Below are positions 16,730 through 24,817 of a stretch of DNA of 51,434 bases, piece after piece (the first letter of the stretch is position 1; each line of letters starts with the position of its first letter). The notes below the pieces were generated by a model, which searched no databases, was not told the origin of the DNA, and was given only the letters and a program-made list of their open reading frames with translations. A program made the translations under genes and the position numbers. Source of the stretch: Haloarcula japonica DSM 6131. GTDB lineage: Archaea > Halobacteriota > Halobacteria > Halobacteriales > Haloarculaceae. The DNA is taken from positions 343,641-395,074 of the forward strand of contig NZ_AOLY01000009.1 of assembly GCF_000336635.1 (NCBI RefSeq), written 5' to 3'.

Positions 16730-18514
16730 ATGGTAGCAGGAGATATTGTGCTGACGGGGCTGATGGCCGTCCTCCTCGTCGGCGTCGCCGCGCTTCTCAC
16801 CCGTGTCGAGAACTGGCGTTCGTATACGCCGCTCGCGGGTGGCGGGGCCGTCACGGGTGACGAGACGGCGGTCATCAACCGTGAGAAACCCGCAGGTATC
16901 ATTCGCTGGCTAACAACCGTCGACCACAAGGACATCGGTCTGTTGTACGGGGTGTACGCGGTCATCGCGTTCGCCGTGGGCGGTATCATGGCGATGCTCA
17001 TTCGCCTCCAGCTCGTCACGCCCGCTGGGGCCATCCTTGGCAACAACGCATACAACTCCATTCTGACGAGCCACGGTATCACGATGCTGTTCCTGTTCGG
17101 GACGCCCATCATCGCGGCGTTTGCGAACTACTTCATCCCGCTGCTCATCGGGGCCGACGACATGGCGTTTCCGCGCATCAACGCCATCGCGTTCTGGATA
17201 CTCCCGCCCGCCGCGCTCCTCATCTGGGCCGGGTTCTTCCTCGCGCCGGTGACCGAGAACATGATCGAGCCGGCCCGCACGGCCTGGACGATGTACACGC
17301 CGCTGTCGGTCGAACAGCAGAACCCCGGCGTCGACCTGATGCTGCTGGGGCTGCACCTCTCCGGGATCGGTGCGACGATGGGTGCGATCAACTTCATCGC
17401 GACCATCTTCACGGAACGTGACGGGGAAGTCAACTGGGCGAACCTCGACATCTTCTCGTGGACGATCCTCACCCAGTCCGCGCTGATCCTGTTCGCGTTC
17501 CCGCTGCTCGGGAGCGCTATCGTCATGCTGCTGCTCGACCGGAACCTCTCGACGACGTTCTTCGCCGTCGAGGGCGGCGGGCCGCTGCTGTGGCAGCACC
17601 TGTTCTGGTTCTTCGGCCACCCCGAGGTGTACATCCTCGTCCTGCCGCCGATGGGACTGGTCAGCCTCATCCTGCCGAAATTCTCCGGCCGGAAGCTGTT
17701 CGGCTTCAAGTTCGTCGTCTACTCGACGCTCGCCATCGGCGTCCTCTCGTTCGGCGTCTGGGCCCACCACATGTTCTCGACGGGCATGGACCCGCGGCTC
17801 CGGGCGTCGTTCATGGCCGTCTCGCTGGCGATTGCGATACCGAGCGCCGTCAAGACGTTCAACTGGATCACGACGATGTGGAACGGCCGCCTGCGCCTGA
17901 CGACGCCGATGCTGTTCTGTATCGGCTTCGTCTCGAACTTCATCATCGGCGGCGTCACGGGCGTGTTCCTCGCCTCCATCCCCGTCGACATGATCCTGCA
18001 CGACACCTACTACGTCGTCGGGCACTTCCACTACATCGTGATGGGGGCTATCGGCTTCGCGGCCTTCGCCGGCATCTACTACTGGTTCCCGGTGTTCACC
18101 GGTCGGATGTATCAGCGTACCCTCGGCAAGGCCCACTTCTGGTTCTCGATGGTTGGGACCAACATCACCTTCTTCGCGATGCTCGCGCTGGGCTATCTGG
18201 GCATGCCCCGCCGGTACGCCACCTACCAGTTCGACGGCGCTATCGCGCCGCTGACGCAGGTGGCGACGTTCCACCAGCTCGCGACTGTCGGTGCGCTCAT
18301 CCTGTTCATCGGTCAACTGTTCTTCGTCTGGAACATCGTCCAGTCCTGGCTCGAAGGTCCGAAGGTCGAGGACGGCGACCCGTGGAACCTTGAGGACGAC
18401 GGCATGCTTGACCGTGAGTTCCAGTGGTTCGAGGAGCAGCTCGAAGCCGACAGTCCGGAGAAGGACCCGTCACTGCTTGCTGACGGCGGTCAGGAAGAAC
18501 AAGACGACTCGTAA
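16730..18514 (+). CDS. coxA: Cytochrome c oxidase-type haem-copper oxidase subunit I
   Basis: Catalytic subunit of the aerobic terminal oxidase; it reduces oxygen to water at the haem-CuB centre and pumps protons across the cell membrane. The 594-residue protein has about 13 membrane helices. The proximal ligands and pump residues are in GHPEVY (His297, Glu299, Tyr301), with the glutamate marking an A1-type enzyme. The HH pair in WAHHMF, the haem ligands in DTYYVVGHFHYI, and an early haem-a ligand histidine in TSHGITMLFLFG are also visible. The C-terminal tail is acidic and halophilic. Subunit II and III genes are not in the window. Start ATG at 16730. Confidence 0.95.
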   Translation: MVAGDIVLTGLMAVLLVGVAALLTRVENWRSYTPLAGGGAVTGDETAVINREKPAGIIRWLTTVDHKDIGLLYGVYAVIAFAVGGIMAMLIRLQLVTPAGAILGNNAYNSILTSHGITMLFLFGTPIIAAFANYFIPLLIGADDMAFPRINAIAFWILPPAALLIWAGFFLAPVTENMIEPARTAWTMYTPLSVEQQNPGVDLMLLGLHLSGIGATMGAINFIATIFTERDGEVNWANLDIFSWTILTQSALILFAFPLLGSAIVMLLLDRNLSTTFFAVEGGGPLLWQHLFWFFGHPEVYILVLPPMGLVSLILPKFSGRKLFGFKFVVYSTLAIGVLSFGVWAHHMFSTGMDPRLRASFMAVSLAIAIPSAVKTFNWITTMWNGRLRLTTPMLFCIGFVSNFIIGGVTGVFLASIPVDMILHDTYYVVGHFHYIVMGAIGFAAFAGIYYWFPVFTGRMYQRTLGKAHFWFSMVGTNITFFAMLALGYLGMPRRYATYQFDGAIAPLTQVATFHQLATVGALILFIGQLFFVWNIVQSWLEGPKVEDGDPWNLEDDGMLDREFQWFEEQLEADSPEKDPSLLADGGQEEQDDS

Positions 18515-18575
18515 GCGTCCCGAACTCTGTTTTACTCTGTTTCTGTTCGTTCGCGGCCAGAACTGACAGTGTCTG

Positions 18576-18668
18576 TTAGCTTGCGCCGGAAACAAGCACC
18601 ATAGCCGTCACGAACATCATGAGCGCGATTCCGGTCAGGACGAGAAACAGGAGCTCCTTCTGTGACAT
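18576..18668 (-). CDS. 30-residue membrane micro-protein between coxA and the 18727 gene
   Basis: On the minus strand an ATG at 18668 opens a 30-codon frame ending in TAA at 18576. After a polar MSQKE start the whole chain is one hydrophobic helix ending VLVSGAS. It resembles the very small single-helix subunits that decorate haem-copper oxidases. It lies within the oxidase block but on the opposite strand, convergent with coxA and divergent from the 18727 gene. The short length makes chance possible, but the clean helix and charged start argue for coding. Confidence 0.5.
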   Translation of the reverse strand: MSQKELLFLVLTGIALMMFVTAMVLVSGAS

Positions 18669-18726
18669 AGGATAGCTACGGGGTGGAAGTGAAAAAGGCT
18701 AATCGTCTCCGAGCCGTTGTTCCCAC

Positions 18727-18996
18727 ATGAGCGACCAAGCCGAGGCCAGGTCCGGACAGCAAATTGTCCTTCGCCTGTACGTTGGGATTGTTGTTCTTGC
18801 CGGTGTGATGGGGTTCGTACTCGGCAGCATCCGACCGGAGGACCTCGAACCGGAACTGTTCGGTGTAATCGCGCTACCGCCGACGCCGTTTGGTGTCGCT
18901 ATCTATGGATTCGTCACTATCGGTATCGTGCTTGGCGTGTTGCTTGGCCTCGTCGTGTACGTTTCTGATCGAATCGACGATGCGGCCGGGTCCTGA
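18727..18996 (+). CDS. Two-helix membrane protein of the oxidase block (DUF7520-like)
   Basis: An 89-residue protein with a polar N-terminus, two hydrophobic segments (about 15-34 and 57-79) and the short loop GSIRPEDLEPELFGVIALPPTPFG between them. From memory it resembles DUF7520, which accompanies haloarchaeal cytochrome oxidase genes. Function unknown. ATG at 18727. It is convergent with the mutase gene, five bases separating the stops. Confidence 0.78.
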   Translation: MSDQAEARSGQQIVLRLYVGIVVLAGVMGFVLGSIRPEDLEPELFGVIALPPTPFGVAIYGFVTIGIVLGVLLGLVVYVSDRIDDAAGS

Positions 18997-19001
18997 ACCG
19001 G

Positions 19002-20705
19002 TCACGCAACGCTGGCCGTCTCCTGATAGCTCCCGTACTCTGCCTCGAAGACAGCCATGATCTCGCCCATCGTCGCGTAGGCCTTCACCGCGTCGATGAT
19101 GACGGGCATGACGTTCCCGCCGTCGGCGATCACTTGCTGCAGTTCATCGAGCGCCGCTTCAACGGCCGCGTCGTCGCGCTCTGCCTTGGCTGTCGCAAGC
19201 TTGTCCCGCTGGCGTTCCTGCACGTCTTCGTCGACAGTGAGGATTTCGGGCTCGGTGTCTTCCTCGACGGTGTACTTGTTGACGCCGACCATGACCTCTT
19301 CCTCGCTCTCGACGCGCTGCTGGTACTCGTACGCGGCGTCCTGAATTTCGCGCTGGAAGTAGCCGTCCTGAATCCCCTGAATGACGCCGTCGCGGACCGA
19401 GCCGTCGCCGAGTTCGTCCCTGATGTGGTTGATGTAGGACATCGCCTTTTCTTCGACCTCGTCAGTCAGTGACTCGATAGCGAAACTGCCGCCCATCGGG
19501 TCGACGATGTCGGCCGCGCCCGACTCCTCCGCGATGATCTGTTGTGTTCGGAGCGCGACTCGGACCGCCTGCTCGGACGGGAGCGCCAGTGCCTCATCGA
19601 AGCTGTTGGTGTGCAGGCTCTGGGTCCCACCCAGCACACCCGCGAGGGCTTGAATCGTCACGCGGACGATGTTGTTCAGCGGTTGCTGGGCAGTCAGTGA
19701 CTGGCCGGCGGTCTGGGTGTGGAACTTCAGTTGCTTGCTCGCGTCGGCCTCCGCGTCGTACCAGTCGTCCATCATGCGAGCGTAAATACGCCGAGCCGCG
19801 CGGAACTTCGCGATCTCCTCGAACATGGAGTTGTGCGAATTGAAGAAAAAGGAGAGCTGTGGGGCGAACTCGTCGACCTCCAGCCCGCGGTCCAGACAGT
19901 CCTCGACGTAGGCGAAGCCATCAGCAAGGGTAAACGCGAGCTCCTGTACCGCTGTCGAGCCGGCCTCCCGGATGTGATACCCCGACACCGAAATGGGCTT
20001 GAACTTCGGGGTCTCCTGACTGGCGAACTCGATGGTGTCGGTGACGAGCTTCAACGACGGCTCCGGCGGAATGACCCACTCCTTCTGTGCGATAAATTCC
20101 TTGAACATGTCGTTCTGGAGCGTCCCCCGGATCTCCTCGCGTGGGACGCCCTGCTGGTCGGCCAGCGCAATGTACATCGCGTAGATGACGGGGGCGCTGG
20201 GGTTGATTGTGAATGACGTCGAGACCTCACCGAGGTCGATGCCGTCGAACAGCCGCTCCATGTCCGCCAGCGTGTCGACGGCGACACCCTCCTTACCCAC
20301 CTCGCCGTCGGCCATCACGTCGTCGGAGTCGATCCCCATCAGCGTCGGCATGTCGAAGGCCGTCGACAGCCCGGTCTGGCCCTCGTCGATGAGGTAGTGG
20401 AACCGCTCGTTGGTCTCGTCGGCGGTGCCAAAGCCCGCGAACTGCCGCATGGTCCACTGCCGGCCGCGGTACATCGTCGGATAGACGCCACGTGTGAACG
20501 GCTCCTCGCCGGGGAAGCCGATGTCTTCTTCATAATCGATATCATCCACGTCGAGTGGCGTATACAGCCGGTCTACATCGAGGTTTGATACCGTCGCGAA
20601 CTGCTCTTTGCGTTCGCCGTAGGCGTCCAGTACGGGGTCCAGTGTCTCGGCTTCCCACTCGTCTTTCTGCTCGCGGATACGCTGGAGGTCCGACTCATCG
20701 AACAT
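19002..20705 (-). CDS. mcmA1: Methylmalonyl-CoA mutase, large (catalytic) subunit
   Basis: Converts methylmalonyl-CoA to succinyl-CoA (or the reverse) with adenosylcobalamin, linking propionate and amino-acid breakdown to the citric acid cycle. The 567-residue protein is the TIM-barrel part only. YPTMYRGRQWTMRQFAGFGTADETNERF, GLSTAFDMPTLMGIDSD, GTLQNDMFKEF, SVSGYHIREAGSTAVQELAF and LQSLHTNSFDEAL-type motifs (GGTQSLHTNSFDEAL) are all typical. The B12-binding domain is absent and must be a separate gene outside the window. Start ATG at 20705 (MFDESDLQRIRE). It is the most downstream member of a minus-strand run reaching back to porA. Confidence 0.95.
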   Translation of the reverse strand: MFDESDLQRIREQKDEWEAETLDPVLDAYGERKEQFATVSNLDVDRLYTPLDVDDIDYEEDIGFPGEEPFTRGVYPTMYRGRQWTMRQFAGFGTADETNERFHYLIDEGQTGLSTAFDMPTLMGIDSDDVMADGEVGKEGVAVDTLADMERLFDGIDLGEVSTSFTINPSAPVIYAMYIALADQQGVPREEIRGTLQNDMFKEFIAQKEWVIPPEPSLKLVTDTIEFASQETPKFKPISVSGYHIREAGSTAVQELAFTLADGFAYVEDCLDRGLEVDEFAPQLSFFFNSHNSMFEEIAKFRAARRIYARMMDDWYDAEADASKQLKFHTQTAGQSLTAQQPLNNIVRVTIQALAGVLGGTQSLHTNSFDEALALPSEQAVRVALRTQQIIAEESGAADIVDPMGGSFAIESLTDEVEEKAMSYINHIRDELGDGSVRDGVIQGIQDGYFQREIQDAAYEYQQRVESEEEVMVGVNKYTVEEDTEPEILTVDEDVQERQRDKLATAKAERDDAAVEAALDELQQVIADGGNVMPVIIDAVKAYATMGEIMAVFEAEYGSYQETASVA

Positions 20706-20780
20706 ACTCCGGTGTATGTCATGATTTAGTAAGAAGGTTCGGGGGAAGCGAGATGCTGCCGTCAATCACACCGCTGGGGG

Positions 20781-21572
20781 CTAGTCCTGGAGTCGTTCCG
20801 TCGTCTGCACGAGCGGGTGGTGTGCGTAGTCGACGACCTCGATATCGTCTATCGACTCCAGGTCGGAGTCCGCGGCCGTTTCGGCCATCCCCAGTTCGAC
20901 CGTCTCGTCGAGGACGATGACGTAAGCGTCCATCTCATCGATATCGAGCCGTGCGGCGGCTTTGACGCGGTGGTGGCCGTCCGCCAGCAGGAGGTCGCCA
21001 CCGTTGTCGATGACGACGAGCGGTTCCGCGAGCCCGCGTTCCAGTTCGTACACCCGGCCTTCGAGCTCGTCGGCGTACACCGTCGTCTGTGTCGGCGTCA
21101 GGTCGTCAAGCTCCACCTCACGGCGGCCCTCGTGTGTCGTGATGCCGTGGATGTTCTCAAGCGTCCGACTGAGCTTGTCAACTTTTCCCGGTGTCGCTCG
21201 CTCGATCTGTGAGCGGATCACATCAGCGTTCGAGATGATGCCAACGAGGTGGCCGGCGTCGTCAACGACCGGAAGTTTCTGGATGCCGGACCGCAGGATA
21301 ACGCGCGCCGTGTCCTGAACGGCCATCTCCGGATGTGCCACGAGAATATCTGCGGTCATTACGCGGAACATCGGCTCGTGGTCCTCCGCGAGTAGCAGGT
21401 CGCGCGCGCTGACGAACCCCTCGACGCGGCGGCCGTCAGTCACCGGAAACCCGCTGAAGTGGTCGTTGTCGGCGATACGTCTGGCGACGTCCCCGACAGT
21501 GTCGTCGAGTTCGACGGTGACAACCTCGCGTGTCATGTAGTCTCCGACCGTCGGTCGACTCGATTCCTCCAT
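20781..21572 (-). CDS. CBS-domain pair fused to a ParB-like domain
   Basis: The 263-residue protein has two CBS domains (about residues 10-65 and 75-130; VGDYMTREVVTVE, GFPVTDGRRVEGFVSARDLL, QKLPVVDDAGHLVGIISNADV). A ParB/Srx-like domain follows (about 160-235) with LADGHHRVKAA. CBS pairs bind adenosyl compounds, and ParB-like folds can bind nucleotides such as CTP or act on DNA; what the fusion does is not known. No helix-turn-helix for parS binding is evident, so a chromosome-segregation role should not be assumed. ATG at 21572 is preferred over a TTG nine codons upstream. Confidence 0.82.
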   Translation of the reverse strand: MEESSRPTVGDYMTREVVTVELDDTVGDVARRIADNDHFSGFPVTDGRRVEGFVSARDLLLAEDHEPMFRVMTADILVAHPEMAVQDTARVILRSGIQKLPVVDDAGHLVGIISNADVIRSQIERATPGKVDKLSRTLENIHGITTHEGRREVELDDLTPTQTTVYADELEGRVYELERGLAEPLVVIDNGGDLLLADGHHRVKAAARLDIDEMDAYVIVLDETVELGMAETAADSDLESIDDIEVVDYAHHPLVQTTERLQD

Positions 21573-21610
21573 CGGAGCGACGTTCTCGACCGACGGCAAA
21601 AAAGGCTCGC

Positions 21611-23326
21611 CTACGACGGCTCACTGTCGTCGGGTTCGACGAGCGTCTCCGGGCTGCCGTCCGCTTGTTCTGACTCGTCGTCTGTCGGTTCAGCCGCGTC
21701 GGCTGCCTGTTCCGACTCGTCGCCTCCGTCCTCGTCGCCGCTTTCCAGAAACATTACATCGCTGTTCCAGTCCGTTGCGGTGTCATCGCCCGACCCTGCA
21801 GGCGCGTCTCCAGCCGTCGCGATGGTGTCTCCGCTGTCCTGTCTAAGCGCCGTCGATTCTGTGAACGCGGTCACGTCGTAGTCGGAGCGTGCGTAGACGC
21901 GCCCGAGCAGCCGGTGGGACCGCGACTGGATGGCGTCGAGAAACCGGTCCGAGACGATAGAGCGGACGATTTCCTCCAGCGACTCCTCGCGGTCGTCGAC
22001 GGTTATCATCCCCAGGTCGATCTGTGCGCCCGCCATATCGGCGTGACCGCCCGCGGACCCGATCTGTCCGAAGGCGTCACGTAGCGCCTCGCCGAGATCG
22101 ATATCTGCGCCGCGCGCCCGAGCGGATGCGTAAATCGTGCCGTCAACGACGCCGTACACCATCGTCGCCTGAACGCCTTCGAGATCGAGGAGTCTGTCAG
22201 CCGCCTGCGCGAGCGCGTCCCGGTCACTGATCTCGCCGACGCCGGTCAGAAGTACTGACCCTTCCTGGTCACGGTTCGCAATCGCGCGGCCGATGACCGA
22301 CAGCGTCTCCGGGCTCACGCTCGGGTCCTCGATGCGCTGGAGCGTCGCCATGTCGGCGTTTGTCACGAGATGCGCGGCGGCCTCGAAGTCCGCGGCAGCG
22401 ACTTCCCGCCGGAAGTCTTTCGTGTCGACCTGGATACCAAACAGCAGGCCCGTTGCGATGTGTGTTGGAATGTCGACGTTGAACCGCTGGAGGTAGTCGA
22501 CCAGCAGTGTGCTCGTCGCCCCGACGCCGCTCCGGAGATCGACGAAGCGGGCTTCGATTGGGACCCGTGGCGGGTGATGGTCGATGACGATGTCGATGGG
22601 AGTCTCGGGCGGGAGCTGGTCGTTGACACCGGCTCTGGAGTGATCGACGAGCGCGAACGCGTCGAACGCTTCCAGTTCATCCGGCGAATCGGCGTCGAGG
22701 TTCCGGAGATCGAATTCGAGAAGGTTGACGAACGCCCGGTTCTCCTGGTGTGAGATCTCCCCGTAGTAACAGAGCGTCACCTCGCAGTCGGCCCGTTCAG
22801 CGAGCGCTCCGAGAGCGACAGCGCTGGCAATCGCGTCCGGGTCGGGGTTGTCGTGCGTGACGACGGCAAGGTGGTCGTCAATGTCGCGCAGTACCTGATG
22901 GAGCTGTCTGGCCCGCGTTCCCTCGTCGCCAACCGACTGGGTGACGTAGTCGGTAACGACAGACTCCGGCGTAACCAGCCGGTCCACCACGCTATCGAGT
23001 CGGTCGCGCTGGTCTGCCGTCGCGCCGCGGCCGGCGTACGCGAGAAGGAACATGTCGGGAAAGCAGTCACGTGCGGCCGTCGCCGCGTCGGCGTTCCGTT
23101 CCGGGTCTTCACTGGCGACGATGACGCTCTCGGGGTGAAAGTCGAGACCGGCGAGCACAGACGGGTCGGCCTGGTCGGCTTCGAGCACGTTGATGCCGTC
23201 CGCCCGGAGCGTTTCAGCACGGTGCTCGTCCTGGGTCACAACTGCCAGCTCGCCGCGGTCGCCGCTAATCGCGTCGAGAAGGTCCGCGGCAGTCGGCCCG
23301 AGTCCGAGCACCAGCCGAGAAAGCAT
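21611..23326 (-). CDS. TrkA-N / DHH-DHHA1 phosphoesterase
   Basis: The 571-residue protein joins a Rossmann-like TrkA-N domain (about 1-125; LVLGLGPTAADLLDAI) to a DHH phosphoesterase. The DHH catalytic motifs are HDNPDPDA at 158-165, the VDHSR motif at 227-231 and DHH at 249-251, with DHHA1 near 400-440 (GSAGGHADMAGAQID). DHH-DHHA1 enzymes of this kind cleave small nucleotides such as oligoribonucleotides, pAp or cyclic di-AMP. The TrkA-N part suggests regulation by NAD(H) or a nucleotide. The last 85 residues are a disordered acidic tail. Substrate not identifiable from sequence. Start ATG at 23326. Confidence 0.88.
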   Translation of the reverse strand: MLSRLVLGLGPTAADLLDAISGDRGELAVVTQDEHRAETLRADGINVLEADQADPSVLAGLDFHPESVIVASEDPERNADAATAARDCFPDMFLLAYAGRGATADQRDRLDSVVDRLVTPESVVTDYVTQSVGDEGTRARQLHQVLRDIDDHLAVVTHDNPDPDAIASAVALGALAERADCEVTLCYYGEISHQENRAFVNLLEFDLRNLDADSPDELEAFDAFALVDHSRAGVNDQLPPETPIDIVIDHHPPRVPIEARFVDLRSGVGATSTLLVDYLQRFNVDIPTHIATGLLFGIQVDTKDFRREVAAADFEAAAHLVTNADMATLQRIEDPSVSPETLSVIGRAIANRDQEGSVLLTGVGEISDRDALAQAADRLLDLEGVQATMVYGVVDGTIYASARARGADIDLGEALRDAFGQIGSAGGHADMAGAQIDLGMITVDDREESLEEIVRSIVSDRFLDAIQSRSHRLLGRVYARSDYDVTAFTESTALRQDSGDTIATAGDAPAGSGDDTATDWNSDVMFLESGDEDGGDESEQAADAAEPTDDESEQADGSPETLVEPDDSEPS

Positions 23327-23361
23327 ACCGTGCAGTCAGCACTGGAGCGTCTAAAAACCCG

Positions 23362-23790
23362 TTACTTCAGCCGTTCCTGCAGAAACGACGGATGCGCGGC
23401 GGTAACACCGTCGAGGGCGAGGATCTTGTCTTCGATGACGTCCGCCAGCGAATCCCCGTCCATCGCCCGGACTTCCGCCATCAGCATATGGTCGCCGCTA
23501 GACGTGTACAGCTCCTCCATCTCCGGAATCTCCTTGAGGTTCCGCGTGGCCTCGACGTAGCAGTCGCTCGCGATGTCGATGCCGACCAGCGCAATCGACT
23601 GGCCCGCCAGCTTCTTCGGGTCGACATCGGCGGAGTACCCGACGATGACACCCTCCTCTTCGAGTTTCTGGATGTATTTCCGAACTGTCGGCTTCGATAC
23701 GTCGGCTCGCTCCGCGATTTCTGCGTACGAGGCCTGTGCGTCCTCCTCAAGGACCGACAGGATTCGACGCTCCGTAGACTCGGCACTCAT
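23362..23790 (-). CDS. lrp: Lrp/AsnC-family transcriptional regulator beside porBA
   Basis: A 142-residue Lrp-type regulator. It has an N-terminal helix-turn-helix (ASYAEIAERADVSKPTVRKYIQKLEEEGVI, about 20-48) and a C-terminal RAM/ligand-sensing domain (about 65-140) with the GDHMLMAEV segment. Such proteins bind DNA as dimers or octamers and respond to amino acids. It lies 85 bases downstream of porB in the same direction, so it may control the pyruvate oxidoreductase or be made with it; this is inference. Start ATG at 23790. Confidence 0.9.
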   Translation of the reverse strand: MSAESTERRILSVLEEDAQASYAEIAERADVSKPTVRKYIQKLEEEGVIVGYSADVDPKKLAGQSIALVGIDIASDCYVEATRNLKEIPEMEELYTSSGDHMLMAEVRAMDGDSLADVIEDKILALDGVTAAHPSFLQERLK

Positions 23791-23875
23791 GGACTAATCT
23801 TTTCGGTGCATGAAAAAATATCTTCCGAACCGGAAACCGACGTTCGAGGTGGTATCCGCAGTCCGGGGGCGAGCC

Positions 23876-24814
23876 TTATTTGTGGTGTTCGAGGAGGTTG
23901 TCGTAGGTCCGCTCCCACTCCGCGTCCTCGTCGAAGTACCGCTCTGCGAGCGGTTCCTCAGGCATCTCGCCGATCTGTCGCTTCTCCTCTCCGTAGGAGG
24001 GGCGCTCGTCTTCGATGTACATTCGACCGGTGAGCACTTCGCCCTCGTACAGTCGCTCTTCGGTCTTTCGCATCATCTCGGCGGCTTCCGCGCGGTCCGA
24101 GACGTCGAAGTCGAACTCGTCGGACTGCTGGACGTCCGTGTACGGGACGTAGTGCTTCGCGTCCTTGTTCCAGGTCGGACACTGGGTCAGGAAGTCGATG
24201 TGCGCGAAGCCGTCGTGCTCGATGGCTTCGGCGATGATTTCCTTGGCCTGGTTCGGGTTGACAGCCGCGGTCCGGGCGATGTAGGTCGCGCCGGCGTTGA
24301 GCTGCTGGGACAGCGGGCGGATCGGCGACTTCGCCGACCCGTGGGGCTGTGTCTTGGACTTGTGGCCCTTCGGCGATGTCGGGGATGTCTGGCCCTTTGT
24401 CAGCCCGAAGATCTCGTTATTGAACACGATATACGTCATATCGTGGTTCTCACGGGCAGTGTGGATCGTGTGGTTCCCACCGATACCGTAGCCGTCGCCG
24501 TCCCCGCCGGCCGCGATGACTTCGAGGTTGGGGTTGGCGAGCTTCGCGGCCCGGGCGACGGGCAGCGAGCGACCGTGAATGGTGTGGAACCCGTAGCTGT
24601 TGAAGTAGCTGTTGAGCTTTCCGGAACAGCCGATACCGGTGAACAGCGCGACCTCATCGGGGTTCTTGCCGACTTCCGGCATGGCCTGCTTCAGCGCCTT
24701 GAGGACGCCGAAGTCGCCACAGCCCGGACACCAGGTCGCCTGCGGTTCGATGCCGGGTGTAAACTCGTCGCGCTCGATTTCGCGTTCTTCGTTGATTGCT
24801 GAGAATGCACTCAT
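23876..24814 (-). CDS. porB: 2-oxoacid (probably pyruvate):ferredoxin oxidoreductase, beta subunit
   Basis: Thiamine-pyrophosphate subunit of the enzyme that oxidatively decarboxylates a 2-oxoacid to acyl-CoA and reduces ferredoxin. Haloarchaea use it in place of pyruvate dehydrogenase. The 312-residue protein has the cluster motif CPGCGD (Cys29, Cys32), GIGCSGKLNSYF, and the TPP motif GGDGDGYGIGGNH followed by NNEIFGLTKGQTSPTSP. Lengths of this pair (312 and 632) agree with the halobacterial pyruvate enzyme rather than the 2-oxoglutarate one, so I favour porB over korB. The start ATG at 24814 is three bases from the porA stop. Confidence 0.87.
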   Translation of the reverse strand: MSAFSAINEEREIERDEFTPGIEPQATWCPGCGDFGVLKALKQAMPEVGKNPDEVALFTGIGCSGKLNSYFNSYGFHTIHGRSLPVARAAKLANPNLEVIAAGGDGDGYGIGGNHTIHTARENHDMTYIVFNNEIFGLTKGQTSPTSPKGHKSKTQPHGSAKSPIRPLSQQLNAGATYIARTAAVNPNQAKEIIAEAIEHDGFAHIDFLTQCPTWNKDAKHYVPYTDVQQSDEFDFDVSDRAEAAEMMRKTEERLYEGEVLTGRMYIEDERPSYGEEKRQIGEMPEEPLAERYFDEDAEWERTYDNLLEHHK

Positions 24815-24817
24815 AGG

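Noticed and set aside
16910..18316. Long minus-strand frame opposite coxA
   Set aside because: It is the antisense shadow of a well-supported 594-residue membrane protein and has a composition typical of such shadows.
20781..21572. ParB chromosome-partition protein
   Set aside because: Only the small ParB-like domain is present; there is no DNA-binding helix-turn-helix and no parA neighbour. The CBS fusion points to another role.
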